This document shows, one piece after another, positions 24,380 to 36,442 of a stretch of DNA of 64,000 nucleotides. The translations under genes and the position numbers were made by a program. The notes beneath the pieces are model-generated. The model was not told where the DNA came from, ran no database searches, and saw only the letters and a program-made list of their open reading frames with translations. This stretch comes from Euryodendron excelsum (Eukaryota > Streptophyta > Magnoliopsida > Ericales > Pentaphylacaceae): the NCBI GenBank assembly GCA_033060915.1, contig CM065383.1, forward strand, positions 13,122,501-13,186,500, in the 5' to 3' direction. Each line of letters opens with the position of its first letter. Within the stretch, counting starts at the first letter, position 1.

Positions 24380-24767
24380 CGTTCATGGGGTTACCTTGAA
24401 GGTTACAATGTGTAAATTGAAAATACCACAAGATACTACTAAAAGTGAAATAATGTAAGAGAAAAATAAAATAGAAAGATGTTTACTAAAGAAACTTCTC
24501 AAAAAATTATGAAAATGTTTCAGTGGTCACATACCTTCAGTACTGGTCACGTACCTGTAGTATAGTTAAATATTAAATAAATTTCTATTGTAGAAATAAT
24601 TTTTACAAATTTGATTATTAAATTGATGATGTATAACTCTGTATGTTATGTGTACAATTTCTAGCACTATTTATTTACTAAGATTGAAACTTTATATATA
24701 TTTTGCATATGAAGGCATGGATCGTACCAATGCCTCAATTATTTTAAAGATGAATGTGGATTACATA

Positions 24768-25290
24768 TGTCTAGAAGATAGTGTCATAATGCATATAATT
24801 CTTTAAAAAATATATTTTATAAACTTAACATTAGCTGAAATTAATGTTAAGATAATATAGGCATTACAAAATTGATTAGGGGGTATGAAAGAGCTAGGTT
24901 CTAGAAGAGTTAGGTTCTGAAATAGCCATATATTGTCGCTAAAAAGAACAAAATTATATATTGATGATGTTATGTATTCAACTAGAGCAACAAAGAATTT
25001 GTTCAGTTTTAAAGATATACGTAGTAATAGGTATCATGCAGAGACAACAAATGAAGGTAATAAAGAATATCTTTACATTACTTCTATTGTTTCATGTCAG
25101 AAGCATATATTTGAAAAACTTGCTACCTTTTCTTTTGGATTATATTATGTAATTATAAAAATTATGGGATCACCTGAAATGATGCACCAGAAGTATTTTA
25201 ACTTAAAAAATTTTATACTTTGGTATGATCATCTTTGTCATCCGAGATCAATGATGATGCATCGAATAATTGAGAACTCTCATTAGCATC
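24768..25290 (+). pseudogene. Copia protease trace and GAG-pre-integrase domain
   Basis: CLEDSVIMH at about 24769-24795 sits where copia proteases have their D-S/T-G/A active site. After a damaged linker, the frame 24933-25286 reads LYIDDVMYSTRATKNLFSFK, then EYLYITSIVS, and closes with LWYDHLCHPRSMMMHRIIEN, the GAG-pre-integrase signature L-W-H-x-R-L-G-H-P. The histidine after W is changed to Tyr. Stops separate this from the integrase. Confidence 0.85.
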
Positions 25291-26120
25291 TGCTAAAGAA
25301 CTAGAAGATTTTTTTGTCAAGTAATTATACATGTCTTGCTTGTTCACAAAAGAAATTAATTGTGAGACTATCCCCTTCCAAGTTAGTAATTGAATCACTA
25401 ACTTTTTTACAAAGAATTCAGTGAGATATATGTGGGCCGATACACCCATCATGTGAACCATTTTGTTATTTTATGGCTTTAATAGATGCATTCACTTAAT
25501 GGTCACATGTTTGTTTACTTTCTATTCGTGACATTGCGATTACTAGACTTCTTGCTTAAATCGTCAGATTACCAGCACAGGTTTTAGATTACCCAATTAA
25601 GTTAATACGACTGGATAATGCTGGTGAGTTTACATCTGAAACTTTTGATGATTATTAGATATCTATAAGGATTGATGTTGAGTATCCTATTGCACATACA
25701 CACACAAAATGGTTTAGCATAATCTTTCATCAAACGCCTTCAGTTGTTTGCACGACCTTTATTTATGAAAACAAAATTACCAGTCTATACTTAGAGACAT
25801 GCCATATTGCATGTTGCATCCTTAGTCCATGTCTAACCTGTTGCTTACCACTAATATTTTCTATTGTAGCTTGTTTTGGGTCAACAACCAAATATTTCAC
25901 GTCTTCAAATTTTTTATTATGCTGTATATGTACCAATTACACCCACACACCGTACTAAAATGGGTCTCCAATGTCGACTTGGAATTCATATTGATTTTGA
26001 TTCTTCATCTATTATTGGATATCTTGAACATTTAACAAAGAATATATTCACTACATGTTTTGCAGATTGTTATTTTGATGAGACACTTTTTTCACCATTA
26101 TGGGGAGATAAAACATAACT
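25291..26120 (+). pseudogene. Copia integrase (broken)
   Basis: A zinc-finger remnant TCLACSQKK (about 25330), then DICGPIHPSCEPF (first catalytic Asp), IRLDNAGEFTSETFDDY (second Asp, about 25610), and LVLGQQPNISRLQIFYYAVY with RTKMG and LEHLT downstream (25870-26040) follow the usual copia integrase order. Internal stops are frequent (for example after ETFDDY and after DAFT). Integrase would insert the cDNA. Here it cannot be made. Confidence 0.85.
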
Positions 26121-28074
26121 AAAAAAGCAGTATGAGATTACTTGGAATGCTTCCACGGTATCTCATCTTGATCCTCGAATAAATCAATGTGAATCAGAAG
26201 TTCACAAGATCATTTATTTACAGATGATTGCAAATCAATTACCTGATGTGTTTATTGACACAAAAAAGATAACAAAATCATATATACCAGCTACTAATAC
26301 CCAGCACATATTGATGTCCTTATAGGACAATCTACTAATATACCAGCAAATGAATCTAAAGCACGCATGAAGTGTGGGAGACCTATTAGTGCAAAAAACA
26401 CAATTCTTAGAAAGAGGAAGGCACAAATACATAAGCAAATCAGTATTTATGAAGAAATCACAATATTTAAATTTCCAGAGAAAGGAACTCCTGTAAAAGA
26501 ATTCCCAAAAGAGAAACTTATTGAAGAGATATCGCCTGCAGAAGAAATAGTACTTGAAAATAATAAGATTTCAATAAGTTATGTGAATACAAGAGAAAAA
26601 TATAATAGAAATAAAATTTTTGTTGATAACATATTTTTATTTAAAGTGGCTCTTGCAATTACCAAAAGTAATGAAGAGACTGAATCACAGACAGTCAATA
26701 AATGTCGGTATTGATATGGTCGATCCAAATGAAAAAAAAATTGCTAAGTTAGAATTAAGCTTATTAGCATAATGTAAAGTATTCGAACTTATAGTTTAAA
26801 CACCTTTTGTTGAAAATATCGAATTTGTAGTTCAAAAACCAGTAAATGTCGGACTTGTAGTCTAAACACCAGAAGATGTAAAGTATTCGGACCAATAGTC
26901 CACCCACCTGAAAATGTAAAACTGGTTTGATACAAGCGGGTATTTGCGTAATAAGAAAATGGAATATTGTGATATAAAGCACGACTCGTACCAAAAGGTT
27001 TCTTGCAGAAACTTAGTATTGAATATAATGAGAAATTTTATCCTATAAAGATGCAATTACATTTATATTATTGATTAGTTTGTCAGTCTATAAAAGACTG
27101 GATATGCATCTAATGAATGTATACATATAAAAATTCTTGAAGAATTTAAAAATGATTAAAGTAGATACTTCGAAGGTTATATTCTATTAAGCTTCAAAGA
27201 TATTTGTATGAGTTAAAACAATCTAGACGTAGATAGTACAATTAACCCACTAAATATCTATTGAAATAAAGATATGTGAACAATACAATTTGTCTATGCA
27301 TTTTTATTAGAATTAGAATTTATTATTATTGCAATATATGTTGATACTTTTGAATATTATTGGTACTTTTGAAGAGATTACAAAAGCTACTAGTTATTTA
27401 CAAAATAACTTTGAACTGAAATATTTTGAGAGAACAAATTATTGTCTTGTCTTGCAAATTAAGCATTGATTAAAAAAGAATTTTTATTCATCAATTGACA
27501 TATACAAAAAAGATTTTATATGGAGAAAGCTTATTCGTGAATTTATTAAATGGTTATCTGATCACTCGATATACAGAAAAATTCTTTTCATTATCAAGAT
27601 GATAGTGAATAAATTCTTGGTCTTAAAGTACCATATTCGAGTGCTATTGGGTGGTGATATTGATGTCTAGCAAAAAAGTGGTGATATTGATGTCTAACAA
27701 ATATGTTCAAGTTACAACTTGGTAGGCTTATTTACTAAAGCACTCCCAACTATAACATTTGATAAATTGGTACACAACATCTGCATGTGTCGTCTCAAAA
27801 ATCTTTCATTCTGAACAATGGAAGCTATCAACTTCATACCAGATGTATGGATGAGGGGGAGTCGCATACTGTACTCCTTTTTCTTCGCCAAAGGATTTTT
27901 CACAGGGTTTTTCTTGGCTAAGTTTTAACGAGGCAGTTTTAACACACCCATACTAAGTTATGTTACACAAGATTATTGTACTATTTTTTCTTCGCTAAGA
28001 ATTTTTTCCCACTGGGTTTTTCCTACCAAAGTTTTAATGAGGCATACTTTTGTGTAAAAGTTATCCAAGGAGAG
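26121..28074 (+). pseudogene. Copia C-terminal pol remnants with RT deletion
   Basis: 26121-26714 encodes the hydrophilic linker (QMIANQLPDVF, then CGRPISAKNTILRKRKAQ). At 26764-26930 the words VFELIV, GLVV and VFGPIVHPPENVKLV appear in tandem, as if the short segment before the RT core had been multiplied. The RT catalytic core (YVDD region) is missing. KVPYSSAIGW at about 27630 and DVQQI..NLVGLFTKALPT with FDKLVHNI at about 27690-27780 are the last part of RNase H. The stretch 27860-28074, up to the purine-rich AAGGAGAG, is 3' untranslated. Confidence 0.75.
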
Positions 28075-28476
28075 TGTTATGAAAACAGTGAAATCATTGT
28101 TTATGGATGACTTTTGCAAACCATAACGTAAGCATTGAAGTTTTTCTCCCATTATTGTGCATTTTCTTTGTCTATATATAAAGTTAAAGGAAGCGCGCAA
28201 GAAGAAAAAGAAGAACAAGAAGAAGAGAAAAAAGGAAGAGAGAAAAGAAAGAGGAGGAGAGAAAAAAAAATGAGAGACAGAGTAGAGGCTCTGGACAGTT
28301 ATATTTATATTTCTTCTTATAATATAACGAAATCTTAGGTGATCAAGAAGATTAACCTTTAATGGTTCTAAATGAACTAATCTAAGAAATATTTGACAGT
28401 TCTCAAAGAACTAATTTTACTATATCTTGTGTTACATTATAGTTATCTACTTTATATTTTCTCTAGTTTTATAACA
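28075..28476 (+). repeat. Copia 3' LTR
   Basis: Same ends as the 5' LTR. It differs from it mainly by an extra segment after GATGACTTTTGCAA and a longer GAAGAA-rich tract. The purine tract AAGGAGAG lies directly upstream, as a polypurine tract should. Confidence 0.93.
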
Positions 28477-28481
28477 TTATT

Positions 28482-28933
28482 ATTATTAAGCATTATTTAC
28501 ACATGTTATTTTGTCTAATTTTTATTTTAATTGTATTGAAGATAAAAAAAAAAAAAATGGTATTTGACCTTCAAACCAGACCATGTGACGCACACATAGT
28601 CATTTTCTGTCACATTCACAAATGACTTATGATGGAAGGGTGACATTACAACTTGGCTAGAAGTGCGAGAGGTTAATTGTCTCAATTCGAAGTTCAGGGG
28701 CTAAAGTAAAACAAGGTGTTAATTGCAGGGGTGGAAAATGCAATTGACCCATTATCTTGAGCTACCCTCACCAGAGAAGACAATAAATAAATAAATAAAA
28801 ATAGAAGGGAAAACATCACACGATAACAGCAACAAAATGAGGGTAAAATCGTCAACTGAGGGCAAAATTGAATTTTGGCAATCACTTGTACATTTACAAA
28901 ATTCTCCCCAAAAGTAATTCCCAAAGACAATAC

Positions 28934-29002
<69 letters not shown>

Positions 29003-29079
29003 CAAGGGCCATATGGACAATTCCGACAAAAAAATGTACTAATTATTACTGGAAGAAGCCACTGTTCATGGAGGCCTCC
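28482..29079. other. Spacer with (GA)n microsatellite
   Basis: The only notable structure is an uninterrupted GA run of about 30 units at 28937-28996. Frames crossing it are low-complexity Arg/Glu or Leu/Ser translations, not genes. Confidence 0.7.
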
Positions 29080-29345
29080 TCGTGCTTTATATATTGTTAC
29101 TTTCATTTTGATCTCTTGTCACTTAAAATGGGAACAGGATAATAATCCATTCAAAAGAGGTTAAAGGTTAAGTAATTTTCCTAAAATCTTCATCTAATTG
29201 TTATCATACACGGACCCAATTACATGGTTCACATATTCCATTGCATTAAAAGACATACATGTAATGATTTAGATCCAGTGTTTTCAAGGGTTAAAGCCTT
29301 ACATAACCCAAATGGCAAAATTTGTAGAGAATGGAAGGGCATCTA
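29080..29345. repeat. Dispersed repeat R1 (partial)
   Basis: Shares CTTAAAATGGGAACA.GAT, AGAGGTTAAAGGTTAA, ATCTTCATCTAATT, TTCAAGGGTTAAAGCCTTAC and GAATGGAAGGGCATCTATCT with 32810-33260 and 55850-56100. The order is the same in all three copies, which shows an old dispersed duplication. No coding sequence is visible. Confidence 0.65.
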
Positions 29346-30400
29346 TCTGGAGCCAAGTCCTGCAGGTTTTGACCAGTCAATGGGTCGGGCTGTGTTGGCC
29401 TATGGCTAATTTTTGAAGGCCAATCCAAGGCATGGGCCTATAAATACGGATTCATTGGTGGGGCTTGGCCCATATGGCTAAATGCAGATTAATTTGGGTT
29501 TTTTTATTAAATAATATTCAAAATTAATTGGAAAAAATAGTAACTTATAATATAAAGTATTAAAGTTCATCATACAAACTAATCACGCTTATTGAGTTGT
29601 ATATATTGATGAAGTCCATTTAAGATCTTCTAGTACGAAGCCTAAAACAGTTTTAGCATAAAAGATAAGAACGATAAAAAAAATTTAATAAGGAAATAGT
29701 AAACACTGGTTTTAGGTAACTATTGGGCCATTAAATAAAAAGGAAAAGAAAAGAAGGAAGGGAGGAAGGGAGGAAGGAAAAAGAAGAACAAAAAAAACAT
29801 ACAAGTGAATCTTACAAATCATTTTATTTTATTTTGTTATTTTGTAGCATTGCAATTGAATACATCGGGTTGATTTCAAAAATCTTTTCATTTTGTTATT
29901 TAGTTATTTATTTAGGAAGTATCTCATAACAAAGTTGAGGGCAAAAGTACTTATCTGCTTCACTTTCAGTTTTTTTTTTTTTTTTTAAGTACATTTATCT
30001 TCAAACATATCATATTGTGGGTTAATCCGAGCTGAATTTAATATAAGTGTATTGGGCTATATTCATAAGCATTAGTGTTAATTGGAAAAATTCAAAATTA
30101 TGATCCCACATCATACATGTCTCATAAAAAATACAAAAATTTAGGCTTGCCCAACCAAATTAGGCCTTTCCACAGGCCTCATAAAAAATTCAAAATTTAG
30201 GCTTGTCGGACCAAGTTAGGCCTTTCCACAGGCCGAGCACAAGCTAAATTTGGAGGGCTAAAAATGAGCCAGAGTTTGAGCTACGAACCACTCACTAGCC
30301 AAAACTTTAGGCCCACGCTCAACTCATCCCTCTTAGGGATAGGCCGGGCTATGCTTCTGGTTGGGAGCCGGTTTGATGAGCCTTGTTGAGGATCCTTTAG
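29346..30400. other. Spacer with possible non-autonomous DNA transposon
   Basis: The stretch is bounded by GGGCC/GGGTCGGGCTG-rich segments (29375-29480) and an AGGCC...CCGGGCTATGC segment (30170-30375). A word TTAGGC..CCTTTCCACAGGCC occurs twice (30160-30240). The pattern resembles non-autonomous hAT-like elements with GGGC-rich ends, but I found no exact terminal repeat or target duplication. Confidence 0.3.
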
Positions 30401-30900
30401 TTAGTACTGCATTCAAGTGATAATTTAGGCTATGTTTAAATTTAAAATTTGTTGAAGGAAAGGAAAAATAAATAAGAAAATAAGGAGGGAAGCTATAAAT
30501 TCTTTGGTGTCGTGTGAGCCTATTTAATATCGTTTTTGTTTTAAAAAATCTAACAAACTAAAAACAAAACATGTTTGGTAAAATTCTTGTTTTATTTGGT
30601 TTTCAAAAATAGAAAACAGAAAACAAAAACTTGGCTAAAGCTGAAAACAGCAAAAAAACTGTTTTTTCTAATTTTCAAAGCACAACTGGGCATTGTTCCC
30701 ACACGGAGGAGCAGTAACCTCCAATTTGTGTAAACTTGGCTTCATCCCTCATTGCGGAGTTTTGGGCCATTATGAAAGGGCTGCAGGTAGCCTAGGCGCA
30801 TGGGGCGAAAGCCATTGTAATGGAGTCGGACTCACAGTAAGCTATTCAACTGGTTCAAAAGCCGGAGACATGCCACCCAAACCATAGTTTGGTTTTAGAT
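30401..30900. other. Spacer, no gene seen
   Basis: Contains AACATGTTTGGT and a run of AAAACAGAAAACAAAAAC near 30570-30670, similar in flavour to MITE interiors. No ends were found. A 64-codon frame at 30693-30887 has no recognised domain. Confidence 0.4.
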
Positions 30901-31800
30901 TCATAGGCTCATGGACACAGAGTGGAATTGTGATTGAAGTTCCTATTACCTCGATTCACTATAACAATCACAAACAATAAAGTAAGACACAATTTTCTTA
31001 TGGAAATATAACTCAAGAAAAAATCACGTCTAGCAAGTCAAGTAATACGTTGAGCAATTTACATAAGTACAACTTACAACTATTAACAATTGAACTCTAC
31101 AATTGTTATCCGAATCCTCACGAACTAAGGTTTAAGACTATTTGCTCGACTCCTCGAGTTTTTACTTTTTATGCTTTAACTTCAATACCGAATCACCACA
31201 GCATTCTTCATCTTTATAATCTACTAAGACATTCTCGTTTAACTTTTTTTTAGTTTAGAATTAATGGTGAAGAAACTCAATATACTTAGATAATCATCAA
31301 TAAGATTTTTACTTTTTTCTTTTTGGGTAATCTCTCGCTTTCTCTACTCTCAATCTACTTCGTATATTTGAGTTTTATCACACGTATAATTCTCTGGGCT
31401 TTTATATCACCTCAAAGACTTCTCAAAAAAGTAGGTTTGAACTACCTCTTCATTAGCTGAGACTGCTTGACTTGAGAGTAATCGAGTATAAACTAAATTG
31501 GAATGGAACAAAGTTTGATTCGAACTTGACGCTATCGCATCGCTCGAGCCAACATCAAGCAGTTGTTGCAGTAGTTCTGCAGACATTCTTACAAAACAGC
31601 ATCGCTTGAGCCACCATGCTCCACTCGAGCTAATATCGAGCGATTGCCTCAGTAGTTTTGCTGGATCCCTTCTTCATGCAATGGCTCGAGCCTTGCAGGC
31701 ATTGCTTGAGCCAACCCCTGTTGTTTGACTTCGGTGTTTTGAGAAATAATATCTCTTACGAAATTTGATTCACATAACACCAAATTTCCTAACAATGATC
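30901..31800 (-). other. LTR-like stretch with repeated GCTCGAGC/GCTTGAGC motif
   Basis: Between 31520 and 31720 the words CTCGAGC or CTTGAGC recur at least five times in the setting ..GCATCG/ATTG-CT[C/T]GAGCC. The minus strand carries CATTGTTAGGAAATTTGGTG near its right end. Such repeated GCTCGAGC words are common in some plant LTRs. Only one copy is present, so if it is an LTR it is a solo or orphan one. Confidence is low. Confidence 0.3.
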
Positions 31801-32693
31801 TCCAACATGTGTTCAGGGAAGCAAACGGCCTGTGGATTGAATGGTTACGGAATCTTTGAAAGGATCTATGGAAATCTCCCCTCTGGAAGAATCTCCAAAC
31901 TTAATCAAGCCCTTGCAGGTCAGAGACACCTTCGGGTGTGGTAGATACAGGACAAGTCCTATGCAATTTCTTTGGGCTTTGGCCTTCCAAAGCCTAAAAA
32001 CAAAAAAACAAAAAAAAAAAAACAACAAAGAGATATTATTTGGTAATATTTTATATTTAGATTTATATAAAAAATAAAACAAATTTTAGTTACCAAATAT
32101 GTTTTCTATTTTTATTTTTTTATAAAAAAAAAACACTAAAAACTAATAATAAAATGGATACAAAAAAATAATAGCATTACCAAAGGGCTATGCATTTCTC
32201 AAAAAAATAATTTTTTGTTTAGTTATCGTAGGAAAATGAATAATTCAAGTGATTTAATTTCTTTGAGTAATGCTAGAGTTACCGATTTTTTTACTGGATT
32301 ATCATCACAAATAAATACAAGATAATGGGGTTTACATTATTCAACATATATGAGATTCACTCACTTGTGCCTATCCGTGATGATAATCTAAAAAACAAAA
32401 CAATGGCTGTAGCATTTTTTAATTTTTTCTCTCACAAAGCTTTCTTTAGTTCCAAACATACCTTAAAGGCCCTAGCTTAATTTATAGGAAAACAATAGAA
32501 TTACTTCATTGATTGACTAATTACACACCCTCTCTCTCACTTATATATATATATATATATGTAATTTGTGTAAAGTTGCCTGACTCTTTAACATATGTAG
32601 CTCCTCTCATTGAAATAAAGATCCCACTAAGAGACTCTTTAATTGCTAAACTGCTATTGCACTAAAATTATGGCATGAGATTTTACGCAAATT
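31801..32693. other. AT-rich spacer, no gene seen
   Basis: Contains A-rich runs near 31996-32020 and 32126, and a short (AT)n at about 32543-32560. No protein or RNA gene was recognised. Confidence 0.5.
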
Positions 32694-33665
32694 CTAAAAG
32701 AGTAGCATTTTTTGCACTAAATAAAAGGCCAACAACCAATTTAGTAGACAGAACCTTCTCACGTTGAAGTACATCCAACCTTCCACACTGAAGAAGACTT
32801 TTGTCTGGTTAATTAAGACCATATAGTTGCCATTGGCATTTATTTTGTACCCTGTCTTATAAAATTTTGATGTATATATATTGTCACTTAAAGTTAAAGT
32901 GGAAACAGGATATAATATATTATAAACGGGATAAAGATGAAGCAATGTTTTTCATCTCTTTTTTATCATAATTCATACATCCCCATGGTATGCTTCATTT
33001 ATTCTATTGCATTAAGGGAACTAATAAAGGATGAAAATGGTAGAGGCTCCCAGTATTTCATGCATGAAATTTCACGTGTGGACCTACTAAAGCGTTCAAG
33101 CTTCAAAGATGTTTCGCATTTTTGCCCAACAATGATTTAGGTCTGATGATTTCAAGGGTTTTAACCTTACAAAACCAAAATGACATGATTGAAAAAAAAA
33201 TTGTACATATTTGAATGGGTTGGAAATGGAACGCATCTATCTGGTCAGATAAAACATGGGTTTGAATCAAGAATCTGAATGAGGAAAACATTTGGGAAGG
33301 GGTTACTTTCACCCACTCTGGACACATAATTAACTATGGGTGAAGAAGATGCATGCATGCTTACTCCCGATGGTGGTTGCCCATTAGCCATTTCGGGTAG
33401 GATGAAAACCCCAGGCCAAGAGTCTCACATGGAGTACTTGCCAGTTGCCACACCCACTCCATGATGGTGACATTCCTCTTCCATGGAACTCTTCGTCTCA
33501 AAGAATCTTTTCTTTATCCATTTTCAGCCATGTATAGATGTATATATACATCCATAAGTATATATATACTATACATAGGCACATCATCTTCTTCATCCCA
33601 TGGCAGACCACTATGTGATAACAACAGCTTAGCTTTGAAGCTAGCTATGCCCTCTACATAATAAT
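32694..33665. repeat. Dispersed repeat R2, full-length copy
   Basis: Aligns in the same order with R3 (55740-56640): AAATAAAAGGCCAAC at the left, ATATAGTTGCC.TTGGCA, TTTTAACCTT.CA.AACCAAAATG, GCATCTATCTG.TCAGATAAA, GGAACTCTTC.TCTCAAAGA, a TATACAT microsatellite and a right end CCCAT.GCAGAC. R2 stands 2.4 kb upstream of the subtilase promoter. R3 stands just upstream of the first inverted subtilase unit. They may therefore have been copied together with subtilase DNA. Confidence 0.7.
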
Positions 33666-36060
33666 TCAACATTTTATTTGTTTTCGAATTCGGAGCCCTT
33701 GAATAATGATGCCTTTCCTAGCTAATTGGCCTTCCCCACTCCCTTCTCTCTATTCCCCTTAGTTACTCTTCTTGAAAAATTGACATAACGGCTGGTTGCT
33801 CAATTGTTTCATAGTTCCAATACTAAATTTCAATTCAGGGACCACGTGAATTTTGGGGTGCTGAATGTTGACAAGACAACAGTGGGGACCAAAGCTTGAT
33901 GATCAAGTTCGGTGTTGAATGTATCCCTCATTTGCATTAATCTTGGACAAACAGAGTAATTTATTAACCTTCTTATGGTTTATAACCCTCTCTTTGATTT
34001 CTTGTGTGCAATTTAACTAAGAACACTTAATTCTCTCTTGGCATTTTTGCATCCTGATTGAAGGCACTTGTGCGTCCCATGATCATAAAGAGCATGGTCA
34101 GGTGGTCCTGATCTTTAAGCCAACACTTCCAGCTAGTTTAAGGCTGTAGTATTGCATACTAATAGAGCTGAATTTAGGACCTGGGGGATATTTACAGACT
34201 TGATCTAACTTCTTGTAATAAGGCGCCAAAAAGGATTAAAATGGAGAGAGAGAGAGAGAGAGAACTCATGGCCAAGAAAATAATCAATGTGTGTTATGGT
34301 TTAACGTCTCTTTTCAACTTTTATATATGCTCTATTGTTTGTAGCCCCTCAAAAGATTCACGGACTAACAGCCCTTAACAGAGCAACTAATGCTCACATT
34401 ATAAAAAGACTCGTCTCCTTTCAATATTGGAGACTGAATGCCATTGTGAATAGAATAAAATGGACTTCTCAATGTACCCAAAATGGGGTCTTTTTCAAAA
34501 AAAAAAAAAAAAAACCCATTACCACTGCCTTGCTGTGTCATCGTGTTTCGCCACTTGCTTAAACACCCATGGCAAGAATGCCAGCCTTTAATGTAAAATA
34601 CTTGCATTGTCCCACCACATCTCTTAATGATCATCAGTACTACCGGGCCACCATTACTACCACTGACAGCAAATTATCATTACCAACATTTCTAATTTTT
34701 CATAATTTTCAACTCTAACATGCACTGCATGACCTTGGTTGGCTTGAGTTTATCCATTTACGTTCATTTGGTTGGATTATAAAGGGTTGGTTCAGTATCA
34801 GAAAATATTAACTGAAGTTTTACATGTCAAATTAGCGTTTGATTAATCTAAGAAAGACATCATATTAGATTTTATTACAACCAAAGCTAATAACAGTAAT
34901 TTGGTACAGCCCTCTACCTTATATCTTGAAATCCATTTAGATGTATGCATTAGCAACTCCAGCTCAGGTAAAGCCTAATGGCTAATATTACGAATTGGCA
35001 TCTTTAACTCAAATTAGAACCAGTAACAATGATTACTGAAAATACTGTCATATTCCTTCCTTGGAAAGAGAGTGTCATTCTGACTAAATGCTCTTTTTTT
35101 TTTCCCCCCCCTCAAATCCATTACTTTAGGTTTTGATAATATAATGGACCTTCTTCTATGTTTAGAAATAGTGCTTTGCATTGAAAAAATTAACTCATTT
35201 TCCACCTGCGTCTCCTATGATCGAATTCATTCTTGTTTGCAATTGATCAAATGCATGATCTATCTGTGTCAACAGATGAGATAATAAGCAAGATTATGAA
35301 CGAAAATATGGCGAATCAATGTAAATTTTGCAAGTATGTTGAGTTTCGGATACCGAAAATACTATTTAGAGATTGCATATATACCTTCCACATTAAGCTG
35401 ACCATTGCAAGTTTGGAATGTTTCTCCAGTTTTCTTCTCACTCACTCGTTACTCTAGACATGGAATAGATTCCAATAAAAAGCTCACCACAATTGATTAA
35501 GCAGCTATATTCAGTGAACATGAAATAATGAAACAACAGGCCAGAGTTCAGTAGGTGGGTTCTGAGTCAGCTTTGGCTCAAACCATGATACTTCATGACT
35601 ACTAAACAAGTTGAAAAATTCACTAATCTTTTTGTGAAGAATTTGACCAGCACAAAGATGAATTTTGGCAAGGGGAATCTGAGTGACAAGGTTATGTGTA
35701 GACCATGAACCCATAAGGGTAAAGGAGTGACAAGGATATGCGTAGGCTGTGAATTCATAATAGCCTCATATAGCTAGTCTACAGCCATTTTGTTGCTAGC
35801 CCATTTTAAGCCACTGTTAGTCTCAGTGCTCCCAGTAAGCAAATATGGAAAATTCCTTGAAATATCATGAATTATTTTTGTCCACGCAGAATCATTTGCC
35901 CAATCAAAGGTAAGGGTCGCCCATGCAATTTTATAGGACCACCATATGGGAAACCATGTAAAATATCCCTTCTCATTTCCTTTCCCCCCTACAGATTCCA
36001 AGCAACAAACAAAGCATTCTTTCTTGTTTTCCTTTTACCTTTTCTTGTTTAATTTGTAAC
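33666..36060 (+). other. Upstream region of the subtilase; shares sequence with units A/B on the other strand
   Basis: No gene recognised. Two parts match, in inverse orientation, the right flanks of the units at 57-61 kb. About 34000-34110 contains AAGAACACTTAATTCTC and TGCATCCTGATTGAA, whose complement is found at 61180-61225. About 34990-35180 contains AATTGGCATCTTTAACTCAA and GGACCTTCTTCTATG-TTTAGAAATA, whose complement is at 60880-61060 and 57890-58070. Order and spacing are what is expected if the units were derived from this locus. A short GAn run lies at 34243-34263. Confidence 0.6.
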
Positions 36061-36065
36061 TTGCA

Positions 36066-36246
36066 GCCAAACACAACCTGAGGCGCCACATTATAAATAA
36101 GAGTTGAAGTAGCTTTGCTCCTCACTCCATCATATCCAGTCCACCAATCCTTTACTCCAAGTCTGCAATGGCCTCCTACCATTTTCCTTCCCTTGTTTGT
36201 TTCTTGCTGCCAAACACAACCTTAGGAGCCACATTATAAATACTTG
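36066..36246 (+). promoter_or_regulatory. Tandemly duplicated subtilase promoter with two TATA boxes
   Basis: The segment GCCAAACACAACCT.AGG.GCCACATTATAAATA followed by GAAGT.GCTTTGCTCCTCACTCC occurs at 36066 and again at 36209, 143 bp apart. The TATA boxes are TATAAATA at 36092-36099 and 36235-36242. Between them an ATG at 36168 opens a 23-codon frame. The same promoter word, on the minus strand, precedes the inverted subtilase fragments at 57.46, 60.49 and 63.73 kb. Confidence 0.75.
36168..36239 (+). CDS. Short upstream ORF with signal-like start, probably a truncated N-terminus
   Basis: ATG at 36168 encodes MASYHFPSLVCFLLP and then runs into the second promoter copy and a TAA. The hydrophobic start looks like a secretory signal. 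The simplest reading is that the promoter duplication cut into the first exon of an earlier gene copy. It could act as a short upstream ORF for transcripts from the first TATA box. Confidence 0.3.
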   Translation: MASYHFPSLVCFLLPNTTLGATL

Positions 36247-36442
36247 TTAGAAGTGGCTTTGCTCCTCACTCCCTCAGTATCCAGTCCATCATTTTCTAGG
36301 GTTCGGCTTTCTCGCTCTCGTCTCTTAGGTAAACTCAGTGAATCTTTAGTCAAAGATGCTGGTATTTTGCCGTTAATCTCGTCCTTTCTTGAGTTGCCTA
36401 TCATAGACAAGACGCGAACAGATTGGTTGTTCCTTCACTGCA

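Larger units (their letters stand above)
24014..28481 (+). mobile_element. Ty1/copia retrotransposon, complete ends, defective interior
   Basis: Two LTRs (24019-24379 and 28075-28476) begin TGTTATGAAAACAGTG and end TTTTATAACA. They are flanked by the 5-bp direct repeat TTATT at 24014-24018 and 28477-28481. The interior reads protease, GAG-pre-integrase, integrase, a trace of RT and the RNase H end, the copia order. At about 4.46 kb, with most of RT missing and many stops, the element is non-autonomous. The LTRs have diverged by substitutions and indels (361 against 402 bp), so the insertion is not recent. Confidence 0.93.

Noticed and set aside
28694..29106. Several overlapping frames rich in Leu/Ser or Arg/Glu
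   Set aside because: They are translations of the (GA)n microsatellite at 28937-28996.
35511..36001. Minus-strand frames upstream of the subtilase (for example 75 codons at 35774-36001)
   Set aside because: No recognised domain. They overlap DNA that is duplicated at the inverted units and look like spacer.
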